Shown here: positions 50,602 through 60,806 of the stretch, in pieces
How the letters are laid out: the number at the start of each line of letters is the position of its first letter
Numbering within the stretch: the stretch's first letter is position 1
Assembly (NCBI GenBank): GCA_015075165.1
Contig: JABTUY010000008.1
Span: forward strand, 58,331 to 122,330
Reading direction: 5' to 3'
DNA length: 64,000 nucleotides
Origin: Ideonella sp.
GTDB lineage: Bacteria > Pseudomonadota > Gammaproteobacteria > Burkholderiales > Burkholderiaceae_C
Made by a program: the position numbers and the translations under genes
The notes under the pieces: model-generated
Database searches by the model: none
The model's input: the letters and a program-made list of their open reading frames with translations, nothing else
Told to the model about the DNA's origin: nothing

Positions 50602-50883
50602 TCACGCCTTGAGGCATTCGCTCATGAACGTCTTGCGCTCATCGCCCTTCTTGTCGCCGGCCTCCTTGTTGCAGGCCTTCATCTTGTCCTGCTGGCTCGT
50701 CTTCTTGGCCGACAGGCAGGTCTTCATGAACGCCTTGCGCTCGTCGCCCTTCTTGTCGCCGGCCTCCTTGTTGCACGCGGTCATCTTGTTCTGCTGCGCG
50801 GTGGGCTTCTTTTCGTCGGCCGCGTGGACGGACAGCGACGCGGCAGCCAGCGACAGCGCGAGCACGGTCATCAGATGCTTCAT
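50602..50883 (-). CDS. psiF: PsiF repeat protein
   Basis: A 93-residue exported protein named after E. coli phosphate-starvation-inducible PsiF. Signal peptide at residues 1-21 (ends SVHAA). The mature part consists of two tandem PsiF repeats of 34 residues, each with ACNKEAGDKKGDERK and ending in CL; the DNA copies have a 102-bp period and are almost identical. A strong GGAAGGAG lies upstream of ATG 50883. No pho-box-like sequence is obvious in the short upstream gap. Confidence 0.88.
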   Translation of the reverse strand: MKHLMTVLALSLAAASLSVHAADEKKPTAQQNKMTACNKEAGDKKGDERKAFMKTCLSAKKTSQQDKMKACNKEAGDKKGDERKTFMSECLKA

Positions 50884-50994
50884 GGTGGATTTGCTCCTTC
50901 CTCGGGAATGGTGGTTCGGCTTGGTGCCGCGGGCGATTGGACACCAGCGCCCGAGCCGCGGCAATGCCCTCAACGCCGCTGCCGTGCTCGCGGA

Positions 50995-52356
50995 CTACAG
51001 GATGCGCCGCGGATGGTGCAGCGCCTCGTGCGCCGCATGCAGCCGGCGCACCAGCACGCCGATGAAGGCGGCGTCGAACAGGTGTCGCGTGGTGGCGCTG
51101 AAGCGCTCCATCGTTTCGGGTGTGAACGAGACGGTGGTCGCGGCCTCCGACACCACCACGTCGGCACCGTGGATGCGCAGGTCGGGGCTCGGCGCGAGGT
51201 AGACCATCTCGCCCACCGACGTGCCGGCGCCGAGCCGGGCCACGCGCCGGCCGTCGCGGTAGACCTCGACGCCGCCGGCGGTGATGATGTGGAAACTGCC
51301 GCCGACCTGGCCCTTGCGGTACAGCGCGGCGCCGAACGCGTGGCGCTGCCAGTGCGCGCGGTGCACCACCTCCCACAGCTCGACATCGCCGAAGCCGGCG
51401 AAGAACTCGAGCGAGCGCAGCAGGTTGAAGCGTTCGGAGTCGAGCACCTCGCGCAGCGCGCCGCGCGGCACCTCGCGGCGCGCCACCAGGTCCGACAACG
51501 CCTGCGCGAAGGCGTCCCAGTCGGCAAAGCGATCGTCGCGCGACTTCGCCAGCCCGCGGCGCACGATGGCGTCGAGCCCGTCGGGCACGCCGTCGCGCAG
51601 CGTGGCCAGCCGCGACGGCTCGGCATGGCAGATCTGGTTCATCAGCGCCGCCTGGTGCGCGGCCTCGAACGGCGGCCGCCCGGCGATCAGGTGGAACAGC
51701 ACCGCCGCCAGCGAGTACTGGTCGGCGCGCGCGTCGAGGTCGGCGCCGTCGAGCTGCTCGGGCGACATGTAGCTCAGCGAGCCGACGCGAAACACCTGCG
51801 TGCGCTGCGCATCGAGGTTCAGCGCGCTGCCGAAGTCGGAGATCTTGACGTCGAGCACCCGCCCGCCCTCGACGCGGCCGAGCAGGTTGGCCGGCTTGAC
51901 GTCGCGGTGGATCAGCCCCTCGCGGTAGACATAGCCCAGCGCCATCGCGCACTTGAAGCCGAGCTCGACGATCTGCTCGAGCGACAGCAGCGAATCGGCG
52001 CGGCAGTACTCACGCAGCGTCACGCCGGGCACGTACTCGAGCACCAGGTACGGCTCGTGCTCGTCGTCCACGGCATCGAACAGCTGCACGACGTTCGGAT
52101 GCTTCAGCTGCCCGACCAGCGCCGCCTCGGCGGCGAAGAAGCGCGAGCGGTAGCGCGCCTCGAACGGATCGGCCTGACTCGAACGGCGCATGCGCTTGAT
52201 CGCCACCGGCCGATCGTGGAAGGCGTCGAAGCCGAGGAAGACCTCGCTGGTGGCGCCCTCGCCCAGCCGCGCGCGCACCTCGTAGCGCCCGATGCGCGCC
52301 GGCAGGTCGCCGCCGGCGGCGGCGACGGGTTCGCTGCGGATTGCGGGCTTGGCCAT
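50995..52356 (-). CDS. Serine/threonine protein kinase with C-terminal cyclic-nucleotide-binding-like domain
   Basis: A 453-residue Hanks-type kinase. GEGATSEVFLG (glycine loop), VAIKRM (Lys), HRDVKPANLL (catalytic Asp), ISDFGSAL (DFG) and SYMSPEQLDG (activation segment) are all intact in residues 25-285. The C-terminal region (about 300-420) reads as a cNMP-binding-like fold: SLEFFAGFGDVELWEVV, then GSFHIITAGGVEVYRDGRR and GTSVGEMVYLAPSPD. There is no transmembrane segment, so it is a cytoplasmic soluble kinase. ATG 52356 is chosen. No partner phosphatase or FHA protein gene is beside it. Confidence 0.87.
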   Translation of the reverse strand: MAKPAIRSEPVAAAGGDLPARIGRYEVRARLGEGATSEVFLGFDAFHDRPVAIKRMRRSSQADPFEARYRSRFFAAEAALVGQLKHPNVVQLFDAVDDEHEPYLVLEYVPGVTLREYCRADSLLSLEQIVELGFKCAMALGYVYREGLIHRDVKPANLLGRVEGGRVLDVKISDFGSALNLDAQRTQVFRVGSLSYMSPEQLDGADLDARADQYSLAAVLFHLIAGRPPFEAAHQAALMNQICHAEPSRLATLRDGVPDGLDAIVRRGLAKSRDDRFADWDAFAQALSDLVARREVPRGALREVLDSERFNLLRSLEFFAGFGDVELWEVVHRAHWQRHAFGAALYRKGQVGGSFHIITAGGVEVYRDGRRVARLGAGTSVGEMVYLAPSPDLRIHGADVVVSEAATTVSFTPETMERFSATTRHLFDAAFIGVLVRRLHAAHEALHHPRRIL

Positions 52357-52514
52357 GGCGTCACGCGGTCTTCGCGCCGGGGCGGCGGCAGGACGACCGG
52401 CGTGCATTGTCCGCCGCTCGGCGTGGCACAACCGGCATGAAGTGCGCGCCTTTTTCGGCGCAAACGCGCAACGCAAGCCGTGTCGCGCTCGCAAGACCGC
52501 GCCAATGCGAACCG

Positions 52515-52520
52515 TAGAAT
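52515..52520 (+). promoter_or_regulatory. Candidate -10 element very close to argS
   Basis: TAGAAT ends 6 bases before the argS ATG. If used, transcription would start at or next to the start codon, giving a leaderless mRNA. No -35 box is visible at 16-19 bases. Confidence 0.3.
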
Positions 52521-52526
52521 CAGCCG

Positions 52527-54242
52527 ATGATCCAGGCCAAGGAGGAGCTGCTGCACGCGCTGCGCAACGCGCTCGCGCAGCTCGCCCCCGAGGCCGCCGC
52601 GGCGGCAGTGTTCGAGTCGCCGAAGCACGCCGAGCACGGCGACCTCGCAATCACCGCCGCGATGGGCCTGGCCAAGACGCTGCGCCGTGCGCCGCGCGAG
52701 ATCGCGTCGCGGCTGGTGGCCGCGCTCGAGGTGCAGGCGCCGGTGCAGCGCTGGGTCGACGCGCTCGAGATCGCCGGGCCCGGCTACGTCAACCTGCGGC
52801 TGAAGCCGCAGGCGCGCCAGCGCATCGTCGCCGAGGTGCTGGCCGCGGGCGAACGCTTCGGCCACCGCGCCGCCAACGGCCGGCGCGTGATGGTCGAGTT
52901 CGTGTCGGCCAACCCGACCGGGCCGCTGCACGTGGGCCACGGCCGCAACGCGGCGCTCGGCGATTGCGTGTGCAACCTGCTGGCCACGCAGGGCTGGTCG
53001 GTGACGCGCGAGTTCTACTACAACGATGCCGGCGTGCAGATCGCCAACCTCGGCGCCTCGGTGCAGGCGCGCCTGCGCGGCCTGCGACCCGGCGACGCCG
53101 CGTGGCCCGAGGCGGCCTACAACGGCCAGTACATCGCCGACATCGCGGCCGACTTCCTGGCCCGGCGCACCGTGCGCGCCGACGACCGCGAAGTCGCCGC
53201 CAACGGCGACGTGAACGACCTCGATGGCATCACGCGTTTCGCGGTGGCCTACCTGCGCCACGAGCAGGACCTGGACCTGCGCGCGTTCGGCGTGCGCTTC
53301 GACACCTACTACCTGGAGTCGAGCCTGTACACCGACGGCCGCGTCGAACGCACCGTGGCGCAGCTGAACGCCGCCGGCAAGACCTACGAGCGCGACGGCG
53401 CGTTGTGGCTGAAGTCCACCGACTACGGCGACGACAAGGACCGCGTGATGCGCAAGTCCGACGGCAGCTACACCTACTTCGTGCCCGACGTGGCCTACCA
53501 CGTCAGCAAGTGGGAGCGCGGCTTCGGCAAGGTGATCAACGTGCAGGGCAGCGACCACCACGGCACGGTGGCGCGCGTGCGCGCCGGCCTGCAGGCCGCC
53601 GGCGTCGGCATCCCGGCCGGCTACCCCGACTACGTGCTGTACAAGATGATCACGGTGATGAAGGGCGGCGAGGAGGTGAAGATCTCCAAGCGCGCCGGCA
53701 GCTACGTGACGCTGCGCGACCTGATCGACTGGACCAGCCGCGACGCGGTGCGCTTCTTCCTCGTCAGCCGCAAGGCCGACACCGAGTTCGTGTTCGACGT
53801 CGACCTCGCGCTCAAGCGCAATGACGAGAACCCGGTGTTCTACGTGCAGTACGCGCACGCGCGCATCTGCTCGGTGCTGGCGCTGTGGCAGACCGAGCGC
53901 GCCGCCGACGCGCGACCGGCGAGCGACGACGAACTGGGCCGGCTCGACGCCCCGGCCGAGGTGGCGCTGATGCGCGAGCTGGCGCGCTGGCCCGACGTGC
54001 TGGCGCGCGCCGCCGACGAGCTGGCGCCGCACGACCTGGCGTTCTACCTGCGCGACGTGGCCGCCGCGTTCCACACCTACTATGCCGCCGAGCGCTTCGT
54101 GGTCGACGACGCGGCGCTGGCGCGCGCACGCATCGCGCTGCTCGGCGCCACCCGGCAGGTGCTGCGCAACGGCTTCGCGGTGCTCGGCATCTCGGCGCCG
54201 GAGGCGATGGCGCGCGACGATCGACAAGAGGAGAAGCGATGA
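52527..54242 (+). CDS. argS: Arginyl-tRNA synthetase
   Basis: Charges tRNA-Arg. 571 residues, class I synthetase. [19 protein letters not shown] carries the HIGH motif; [15 protein letters not shown] replaces KMSKS, as is usual for ArgS; the N-terminal additional domain (residues 1-110) and the anticodon-binding DALR domain (about 450-571, with [17 protein letters not shown]) are present. The stop overlaps the SPOR gene by 4 bp. Confidence 0.96.
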   Translation: MIQAKEELLHALRNALAQLAPEAAAAAVFESPKHAEHGDLAITAAMGLAKTLRRAPREIASRLVAALEVQAPVQRWVDALEIAGPGYVNLRLKPQARQRIVAEVLAAGERFGHRAANGRRVMVEFVSANPTGPLHVGHGRNAALGDCVCNLLATQGWSVTREFYYNDAGVQIANLGASVQARLRGLRPGDAAWPEAAYNGQYIADIAADFLARRTVRADDREVAANGDVNDLDGITRFAVAYLRHEQDLDLRAFGVRFDTYYLESSLYTDGRVERTVAQLNAAGKTYERDGALWLKSTDYGDDKDRVMRKSDGSYTYFVPDVAYHVSKWERGFGKVINVQGSDHHGTVARVRAGLQAAGVGIPAGYPDYVLYKMITVMKGGEEVKISKRAGSYVTLRDLIDWTSRDAVRFFLVSRKADTEFVFDVDLALKRNDENPVFYVQYAHARICSVLALWQTERAADARPASDDELGRLDAPAEVALMRELARWPDVLARAADELAPHDLAFYLRDVAAAFHTYYAAERFVVDDAALARARIALLGATRQVLRNGFAVLGISAPEAMARDDRQEEKR

Positions 54243-54859
54243 AGTATCAGCGCGGTGGCTTCGTGATGGGGCTGATCGTCGGCCTGTTGCTGGGGCTGGC
54301 GCTGGCGCTGGCCGTGGCGCTGTACGTCACGAAGGCTCCGGTGCCCTTCATCAACAAGGTGCCGCAGCGCACGCCCGAGCAGGACGCTGCCGAGGTCGAG
54401 CGCAACAAGAACTGGGACCCCAACGCGCCGCTGGTGCCCAAGCCCGCGGTGCGCGCCGGCTCGGCGCCGGCAGCCGCGCTGGCGCCGCGCGCGGTCGCGG
54501 CGACCGCCGCGACCAGCCGGCCGGCACTGGCACCGAAGCCGAAGCCGGCGCGCGATCCTGCCGCCATCCTGTCGGGCCAGCCGGTGGCCACGGCGCCGCT
54601 GTCGGCGAAACCGGGGGTCGACCCGTTTGTCTACTTCGTGCAAGTAGGCGCATTCAGCAAACCCGAGGACGCCGAGCAGCAGCGCGCGCGGCTGGGCCTG
54701 CTCGGCTACGCCGCGAAGGTCACCGAGCGCGAGCAGTCCGGCCGCACGGTGTACCGCGTGCGGCTCGGCCCGTACCAGTTGCGCGGCGAGGCCGAGTCCA
54801 CGCAGGCCAAGTTGCAGACCGGCGGCGAAACCGCCGCGCTGGTGCGCGTGGAACGCTGA
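54239..54859 (+). CDS. SPOR domain protein, single-pass membrane anchor
   Basis: A 206-residue cell-envelope protein of the FtsN-like type. One N-terminal transmembrane segment ([20 protein letters not shown], residues 10-29), an Ala/Pro-rich periplasmic linker, and a C-terminal SPOR domain (about 130-206: [20 protein letters not shown], then [17 protein letters not shown]) which binds denuded glycan strands at the division site. An argS-SPOR pair is common in Betaproteobacteria. It overlaps the argS stop by 4 bp. Confidence 0.9.
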   Translation: MKYQRGGFVMGLIVGLLLGLALALAVALYVTKAPVPFINKVPQRTPEQDAAEVERNKNWDPNAPLVPKPAVRAGSAPAAALAPRAVAATAATSRPALAPKPKPARDPAAILSGQPVATAPLSAKPGVDPFVYFVQVGAFSKPEDAEQQRARLGLLGYAAKVTEREQSGRTVYRVRLGPYQLRGEAESTQAKLQTGGETAALVRVER

Positions 54860-54911
54860 CGCCGCATTCGACACCCAGTTTCCCGTTTCGCACCCGATGA
54901 AAGGATCTCGC

Positions 54912-55544
54912 ATGGACCGCCGTCAACTCGCCAAGGGTCTTGCCGGCGTTGCCGTGGCGCCGTGGCTGCCCCGGCTGGCGCACGGTGCGCCGGTGGAAGG
55001 GCGCGACTACGTGCGCCTGGCGCAACCGGTGCCGGTGGCATCGTCGGGCAAGATCGAGGTGGTCGAGTTCTTCGGCTACTGGTGTCCGCATTGCAACGCC
55101 TTCGAGCCCACGCTCGACGCCTGGGCCCGCAAGCTGCCACCCGACGTGGCGCTGCGCCGCGTGCCGGTGGCGTTCTCGGCGGCGCAGGAGCCGTACGCGA
55201 AGATCTACTTCGCGCTCGAGGCGATGGGGCAGCTGCAGGCGATGCACACCAAGGTGTTCGCCGCGATCCACGTGCAACGCCACCGGCTCGAAAAGGACGG
55301 CGAGATCCAGGCCTTCGTCGCCGCCAACGGCATCGACGGTGCGAAGTTCATCGAGACGATGAAGAGCTTCACCGTGGCCAGCAAGCTCAAGCAGGCGCGA
55401 CAGCTCGCCGAGGCCTACCGCATCGACGGCGTGCCGACGCTCGGCATCCACGGTCGCTACTTCACCTCGCCATCGCTGGCCGGCGGTTCCGACGAAGCAT
55501 TGAAGGTCGCCGATCAGCTGATCCAGCGCGTGCGCAAGGGCTGA
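54912..55544 (+). CDS. dsbA: Thiol:disulfide interchange protein DsbA
   Basis: Periplasmic oxidase that introduces disulfides into exported proteins. 210 residues. The active site is CPHC in FFGYWCPHCNAFEP; the cis-Pro loop is GVPTLGIHG. A leader with two Arg (MDRRQLAKGLAGVAVAPW) is followed by GAPVEGRDYV. ATG 54912 is preferred over 54897 because AAAGGA lies 6 bases upstream of it. It lies 52 bp after the SPOR gene, the usual betaproteobacterial order. The lptD product in this window is one likely type of client. Confidence 0.93.
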   Translation: MDRRQLAKGLAGVAVAPWLPRLAHGAPVEGRDYVRLAQPVPVASSGKIEVVEFFGYWCPHCNAFEPTLDAWARKLPPDVALRRVPVAFSAAQEPYAKIYFALEAMGQLQAMHTKVFAAIHVQRHRLEKDGEIQAFVAANGIDGAKFIETMKSFTVASKLKQARQLAEAYRIDGVPTLGIHGRYFTSPSLAGGSDEALKVADQLIQRVRKG

Positions 55545-55666
55545 ACCCAGCGGCTGGGACAGGGCCGACATCGGGCCGCGGCCTTCCGGCCACGCGCTCG
55601 CGCGCAGCGCCGGCATCGGCGCGCATTTCGCCGCACAGGCCCTGCCTTGCGGCGAAGCACGCGGGC

Positions 55667-55672
55667 TAGAAT
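55667..55672 (+). promoter_or_regulatory. Candidate -10 element for lptA-lptB-rpoN
   Basis: TAGAAT 24 bases before the lptA start in a 152-bp gap after dsbA. TTGCGG at 55647-55652 is only 14 bases away, too short for a standard spacer. Confidence 0.3.
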
Positions 55673-55696
55673 GGCCTGCAAGTTTTGTGCCGACCG

Positions 55697-56368
55697 ATGC
55701 CGCCCCATCCACCTCTCGCATTCCCCCGCGCTGAACGGATGGGCGCCGGGCGGTGGCGGGGTGCCGCCATCGCGCTCGCCACCACATTCGCCGCCGCGGC
55801 GTTGGCGCTGCCGACCCGGGCCGAGAAAGCCGACCGCACCAAGCCGCTGACGATGGAGTCGGACCGCCCGTGCACGGTCGACCTGTTGCGCCAGGTGAGC
55901 GTCTGCAGCGGCAACGTGGTGATCGCGCAGGGCACGCTGGTGATCCGCGCCGATCGCGTCGAACTGCGCGAGACGCCCGACGGCTACCGCATGGCCACAG
56001 CGGTCGGTGCGCCGGGCCACCCGGCGACGTACCAGCAGCGCCGCGACGGCGGCGAAGAACTGCTCGAGGGCAGCGCCGACCGGGTGGAGTACGACGCGCG
56101 CGCCGACACGTTGCGCTTCGCCGGCAACGCCCAGGTCAAGCGCCTGCGCGGCAGCGTGGTGGCCGAAGACATCCAGGGCGCGCTGATCGTGTGGGACAAC
56201 GCCGCCGAGCTGTTCAGCGTGCAGGGCGGCGCCACCACGCCGAGCAACCCGAGCGGCCGCGTGCGCGCGGTACTGAGCCCGCGCGCCGAGCCGCCCGCGC
56301 CCGGCGCGGCCAGCACGCCCGCCGCCACGGCGCTGCGCCCGAGTGGCGCGTTAGGTGAGCGCCAGTGA
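55697..56368 (+). CDS. lptA: LPS transport periplasmic protein LptA
   Basis: Forms the periplasmic bridge that carries LPS from the inner membrane to LptD. 223 residues from ATG 55697 (GTG 55685 and ATG 55739 are alternatives). A signal peptide ([22 protein letters not shown]) is followed by the OstA/LptA fold: [56 protein letters not shown] Pro/Ala-rich tail follows. The usual upstream lptC and kdsC/kdsD genes are not here; dsbA precedes instead. It overlaps lptB by 4 bp. Confidence 0.92.
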   Translation: MPPHPPLAFPRAERMGAGRWRGAAIALATTFAAAALALPTRAEKADRTKPLTMESDRPCTVDLLRQVSVCSGNVVIAQGTLVIRADRVELRETPDGYRMATAVGAPGHPATYQQRRDGGEELLEGSADRVEYDARADTLRFAGNAQVKRLRGSVVAEDIQGALIVWDNAAELFSVQGGATTPSNPSGRVRAVLSPRAEPPAPGAASTPAATALRPSGALGERQ

Positions 56369-57168
56369 ACGCGGCACTGCCGAGCGCGGTCATGAACAGC
56401 GTGGCCGACCCCGCGAGCGACGGCGCGGCCAGCCGGCTCGAAGTCACCGGGCTGCGCAAGAGCTTCGGCTCGCGCCTGGTCGTCAGCGAGGTGCACCTGG
56501 CGGTCAGCGCCGGCGAGGTGGTGGGGCTGCTCGGGCCCAACGGCGCCGGCAAGACCACCACGTTCTACATGGTCGTGGGCCTGGTGCGCGCCGATGCCGG
56601 CGAGATCCGCATCGACGGTGCGCCGGTGCAGCACAAGCCGATTCACCAGCGCGCGCGGCTCGGCCTGTCGTATCTGCCGCAGGAGGCGTCGATCTTCCGC
56701 AAGCTCACGGTGCAGGAGAACATCCGCGCCGTGCTCGAGCTGCAGCAGGGCCCCGACGGCCGCGCGCTGCGCGGCGCCGAGATCGAGCGCCTGCTCGAAC
56801 AGCTGCTGCGCGACCTCAGCATCGAGAAGCTGCGCGACTCGCCGGCACCGGCGTTGTCGGGCGGCGAGCGACGGCGCGTCGAGATCGCGCGCGCGCTGGC
56901 CACGCAGCCGCGCTTCATCCTGCTCGACGAGCCGTTCGCCGGCGTCGACCCGATCGCGGTGATCGAGATCCAGCGCATCATCGGCTTCCTGAAAAACCGC
57001 GGCATCGGTGTGCTGATCACCGACCACAACGTGCGCGAGATGCTCGGCATCTGCGACCGCGCCTACATCATCAGCGAAGGCCGCGTGCTGGCCGAGGGCA
57101 CGCCGCAGCAGATCGTCGAGAACGCCGACGTGCGCCGCGTTTACCTCGGCGAGCACTTCCGCATGTAG
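56365..57168 (+). CDS. lptB: LPS export ABC transporter ATP-binding protein LptB
   Basis: Cytoplasmic ATPase powering LPS extraction by LptB2FGC. 267 residues. Walker [12 protein letters not shown]-loop [12 protein letters not shown], signature [11 protein letters not shown], Walker [14 protein letters not shown] and the H-loop TDHNVREML are intact. GTG 56365 overlaps the lptA stop; about 25 extra N-terminal residues precede the family start at [11 protein letters not shown], so an internal start (for example ATG 56392) is possible. Confidence 0.95.
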   Translation: MNAALPSAVMNSVADPASDGAASRLEVTGLRKSFGSRLVVSEVHLAVSAGEVVGLLGPNGAGKTTTFYMVVGLVRADAGEIRIDGAPVQHKPIHQRARLGLSYLPQEASIFRKLTVQENIRAVLELQQGPDGRALRGAEIERLLEQLLRDLSIEKLRDSPAPALSGGERRRVEIARALATQPRFILLDEPFAGVDPIAVIEIQRIIGFLKNRGIGVLITDHNVREMLGICDRAYIISEGRVLAEGTPQQIVENADVRRVYLGEHFRM

Positions 57169-57201
57169 CGCCCGCCGCATGCGCCTTGCAACTCGTTCCC
57201 G

Positions 57202-58749
57202 ATGAAGCCCTCGCTCCAGGTCCGGTTGTCGCAGCATCTGGCGCTGACACCGCAGCTGCAGCAGTCGATCCGGCTGCTGCAGCTGTCGACGCTCGAACTG
57301 CAGCAGGAGGTCGAGCAGATGCTCGACCAGAACCCGTTCCTCGAAGCCGACGAGGAGCCCACCGCGGCCGATGCGCCGGGCGAGCGCGCGGGCGCCGCCG
57401 ATGCGTTCGCCGACACGCCGGCCGACGCGCGGCCCGACACCGCGCACGACCGCGACGACAGCAGCACGGACACCAGCTTCGACGCCGGCGACGACGCGCG
57501 CGGCATCGACGGCACCGAGTTCGGCACGCTGGAGCGCCGCGAGTGGGAGAACGGTACCGAAGGCGACGATTTCGACGGCATTCGCGAGCTGCCGTCGGCA
57601 GCCGGCGTGGGCCCGGCCGGCGACGACGATGCCGACGCGCACGACCGCACCGCGGCCACGCCGTCGCTGCAGGACCACCTGCGCGGCCAGACGGCGTCGA
57701 TGCGGCTGTCGCCCGAAGACCGCGCCGCGCTGTGGGCGCTGATCGAGTCGCTCGACGGCGACGGCTATCTGGCCGACCCGCTGCCCGAGATCGCCGAGCG
57801 GCTGGCCGATGCCGAGCCGAGCGACCGCGAGGAGCTGCTCGAACGCCTGCAATGCGCGCTGAAGTGGCTGCAGAGCCTCGACCCGCCGGGCGTCGGCGCG
57901 CGCGACCTCACCGAGTGCCTGACGCTGCAGCTGCGCGCGCAGCCGCCAGGGGCCGCTCAGGTGCTGGCGATCGAGGTCTGTCGGCAGCACCTCGACCTGC
58001 TGGCGCGGCGCGAAATCAAGAAGCTTTGCGTCGCCACCGGCGCCGACGAGGCGCTGCTGCGCGACGCACGCGAGCTGATCGTGCGCTGCGACCCGAAGCC
58101 CGGCCGCGCGTTCGGCCACGATCAGGCCTCGGCTGTCGTGCCCGATGTGTTCGTGCAGCGCGCCGGCCGCGGCTGGAAGGTGCAGATCAACCCCGACGTG
58201 ATGCCCAGACTGCGCATCAACGATCTGTACGCACAGGCGGTCCGCAGCCAGCGCAACGGCACCGCCGCCGGCCTCAACGCGCGGCTGCAGGAGGCGCGCT
58301 GGTTCGTCAAGAACATCCAGCAGCGCTTCGACACCATCGTGCGCGTGTCGCAGGCGATCGTCGAGCGGCAGAAGGGCTTTCTGACGCACGGCGCGATCGC
58401 GATGAAGCCGCTGGTGCTGCGCGAGATCGCCGACGAGCTCGGCCTGCACGAATCGACCATCTCGCGCGTGACCACCGCCAAGTACATGGCCACGCCGTAC
58501 GGCACCTACGAGCTGAAGTACTTCTTCGGCTCGTCGCTGGCCACCGATGCCGGCGGCAACGCGTCGAGCACCGCGGTGCGCGCGCTGCTGCGCCAGTTGC
58601 TGGCCGCCGAAGACCCGGCCGCTCCGCTGTCCGACGGCCAGCTGGCGCAGCTGCTGTCGGAGCAGGGCATCCAGGTGGCGCGCCGCACGGTCGCCAAGTA
58701 CCGCGAGGCGATGAAGATCGCGCCCGCGAACCTGCGGCGCGCACTATGA
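57202..58749 (+). CDS. rpoN: RNA polymerase sigma-54 factor
   Basis: Alternative sigma factor for nitrogen, motility and other enhancer-dependent promoters. 515 residues. Region I is the Gln/Leu-rich [20 protein letters not shown]; region II is the acidic, variable stretch (about 50-150, rich in Asp); then the core-binding domain and the DNA-binding part with the RpoN box [14 protein letters not shown] near the C-terminus. lptA-lptB-rpoN is the classical order. The stop overlaps the next gene's ATG. Confidence 0.96.
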   Translation: MKPSLQVRLSQHLALTPQLQQSIRLLQLSTLELQQEVEQMLDQNPFLEADEEPTAADAPGERAGAADAFADTPADARPDTAHDRDDSSTDTSFDAGDDARGIDGTEFGTLERREWENGTEGDDFDGIRELPSAAGVGPAGDDDADAHDRTAATPSLQDHLRGQTASMRLSPEDRAALWALIESLDGDGYLADPLPEIAERLADAEPSDREELLERLQCALKWLQSLDPPGVGARDLTECLTLQLRAQPPGAAQVLAIEVCRQHLDLLARREIKKLCVATGADEALLRDARELIVRCDPKPGRAFGHDQASAVVPDVFVQRAGRGWKVQINPDVMPRLRINDLYAQAVRSQRNGTAAGLNARLQEARWFVKNIQQRFDTIVRVSQAIVERQKGFLTHGAIAMKPLVLREIADELGLHESTISRVTTAKYMATPYGTYELKYFFGSSLATDAGGNASSTAVRALLRQLLAAEDPAAPLSDGQLAQLLSEQGIQVARRTVAKYREAMKIAPANLRRAL

Positions 58750-60188
58750 CGCGCCCCGGGGCCGGGCCGCGCCCGGCCCGCCCGTCGAGGGCCTCCGACC
58801 GCACTCCAGCTGCGGCGCCGCGTTTGCCGGCCATCGCCGCGTCGACGTTGTTCCTGCCCTGTGCGGCCGGCGTCGAAGGCTTGCTCGCCGACGAGGTGCA
58901 GGCGCTCGCCGGTGTGGCACCCGCCGTGGCGCGCGGCGGCGTCACGCTCGACGCCGACCTGCGCCTGGCGATGCGGCTCAACCTCGAGAGCCGGCTCGCG
59001 CAGCGCGTGCTGTGGCGCGTGGCCGCGGCGCCGTACCGCCACGAAGACGATCTCTACGCGCTGGCACGCAGCGTGCACTGGCCCGACTGGATCTCGCCGC
59101 GGCAGACCCTGCGCGTCGACACCACCGCGCGGCGCGCGCCGCTGCAGAGCCTGAACTTCGCCACGCTGCGCATCAAGGACGCGGTGTGCGACACGATGCG
59201 CGAGCGCTCGGGCGCGCGCCCGAGCGTCGACACGCGCGACCCCGACCTGTCGCTGCTGCTGCATCTCGACGAGAACCTGGCCAGTCTTTATGTGGACACC
59301 TCCGGCGTGCCGCTGTTCAAGCGCGGCTGGCGCGACACCCGCGCCGGCGACGCGCCGCTGAAGGAGACGCTGGCCGCCGCGCTGCTGGCCGCCGCCGGCT
59401 GGCACGGCCGCGAGGCCGACGGGCCGCTGTTCGACCCCTGCTGCGGCGCCGGCACGATCGCGATCGAGGCCGCGCAGCTCGCCTGCAGCCGCGCGCCCGG
59501 GCTCGAGCGCCGCTTCGGCTTCGAGCGGCTGGCGCCGTTTCGAGACCACGCGGCCGACTTCCGCGAGCTGCAGGCGGCGGCGCGCGCGCGCATCCACCGC
59601 GCCGCGGTGCCGATCTTCGCCGGCGACGTGTCGTTCCGCATGACCGACTTCGCGCAGCGCCATGCCGAGCGCGCCGGCATCGTCGACGCCATCGCCTTCA
59701 AGGCCGGCGACATGCTGCAGCGTCTGCCGCCGGCGGCCGCCGGCACGCTGCTGATCAATCCGCCATACGGTGAACGCCTGGACCCGAAGGGTACCGGCCG
59801 CGGCAGCAGCGAGGCGATGGCCGGTGGGCTTGCGGCAACGCGCGCACCGGCACCGGCGCGCGAGCCAACGCGCGTGCCCAGGCGCGAGCCAACGGGGAAC
59901 CCGGCACACGCACCGGCGCGGACTCCGGCACCTGCACCCGGGCGCCAGCAGGCGCACGGCGCAGCCGGCACCGCGAGCTTCTTCGCTGCGCTGGCCGCGC
60001 ACTGGAAGCGCCACTACAGCGGCTGGACCGCGTGGGTGCTGAGCCCGGAGCCCAAGCTGCCCGGCGTGATGCGCCTGAAGGCGTCACGCCGCGTGCCGAT
60101 GTGGAACGGGCCGATCGAATGCCGGCTGTTCCGCTTCGACCTCGTCGCCGGCTCGATGCGCGCGAACGCCGGCGGCGACGACAGCTGA
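58746..60188 (+). CDS. RlmL-like THUMP-domain 23S rRNA (guanine-N2)-methyltransferase
   Basis: Stand-alone counterpart of the N-terminal half of E. coli RlmKL, expected to make m2G2445 in 23S rRNA. 480 residues. After a Pro/Arg-rich start, the THUMP domain covers about residues 35-170; SAM motif I is [14 protein letters not shown] near 240 and the catalytic NPPYGER near 339. Directly after that lies a low-complexity Ala/Pro/Arg/Thr insert of about 50 residues (about 348-400) that is not part of the family fold. The methyltransferase core then resumes ([20 protein letters not shown]). It overlaps rpoN by 4 bp; the rpoN neighbourhood is unusual for rlmL and may just be local. Confidence 0.85.
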   Translation: MTRPGAGPRPARPSRASDRTPAAAPRLPAIAASTLFLPCAAGVEGLLADEVQALAGVAPAVARGGVTLDADLRLAMRLNLESRLAQRVLWRVAAAPYRHEDDLYALARSVHWPDWISPRQTLRVDTTARRAPLQSLNFATLRIKDAVCDTMRERSGARPSVDTRDPDLSLLLHLDENLASLYVDTSGVPLFKRGWRDTRAGDAPLKETLAAALLAAAGWHGREADGPLFDPCCGAGTIAIEAAQLACSRAPGLERRFGFERLAPFRDHAADFRELQAAARARIHRAAVPIFAGDVSFRMTDFAQRHAERAGIVDAIAFKAGDMLQRLPPAAAGTLLINPPYGERLDPKGTGRGSSEAMAGGLAATRAPAPAREPTRVPRREPTGNPAHAPARTPAPAPGRQQAHGAAGTASFFAALAAHWKRHYSGWTAWVLSPEPKLPGVMRLKASRRVPMWNGPIECRLFRFDLVAGSMRANAGGDDS

Positions 60189-60233
60189 CGCGCCCGCGCT
60201 GCGCGCCATCGCTGTGCGCCCTTCTCGCGGCGC

Positions 60234-60785
60234 CTATCGCCGCGCGCCGCCGAGCAGGCCGCCGATCAGATCGCCGAGTGGCCCGCCACCGGCGTTGCCG
60301 TCGCCGGCCGCAGCGCCCGCCGCGCCGGCTGCGCCGCCGAACGCGCTCTCGAGCGCGCCGATCACATCGCCGGCCGAACCGAAGCCGCCTTGCGGCACGC
60401 TGCCGTTCGGTGTCAGGTGGTCGACCACCTGCGGCAGCACCTTGGCCAGTTGGCCCAACACGTCGTTCTGTGCCGCACCGCCGCTGCCGCCGGTGAGCGC
60501 ACCCACCACGTCGGGGCCCAGCACCTCGCGCAACTGGTCGGTCGAGACCGGCAGGTTCTGGCCGCTGGAGATCCACGAGCCGATCACGTCGCCGAGGCCG
60601 CCGCGCTCGAAGCGGGACACCAAGTCGCCGATGCCACCGCCGCCCGAAGCATTGTTGCCCAGCATCTGCACCACCATGCGCAGCAGCGCCGCAGCATCGC
60701 CGCCACCGAGACCGGCAGCGCCACCGGCGCCGGCATTTGCGCCGCCACCCAGCACCTGTCCCAGGACTGAATCGAGCAGACCCAT
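60234..60785 (-). CDS. YidB family protein (DUF937)
   Basis: A 183-residue Gly-rich protein: MGLLDSVLGQVLGGG at the start, GIGDLVSRFERGGLGDVIGS in the middle, VSTDQLREVLGPDVVGALT, and a Gly/Ala-rich C-terminus ending in GGLLGG. This is the YidB/DUF937 pattern; function unknown. ATG 60785 follows AGGAGG by 5 bases. It converges with the rRNA methyltransferase gene across 45 bp. Confidence 0.85.
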   Translation of the reverse strand: MGLLDSVLGQVLGGGANAGAGGAAGLGGGDAAALLRMVVQMLGNNASGGGGIGDLVSRFERGGLGDVIGSWISSGQNLPVSTDQLREVLGPDVVGALTGGSGGAAQNDVLGQLAKVLPQVVDHLTPNGSVPQGGFGSAGDVIGALESAFGGAAGAAGAAAGDGNAGGGPLGDLIGGLLGGARR

Positions 60786-60806
60786 CGTCACCTCCTTGAG
60801 AATCGA

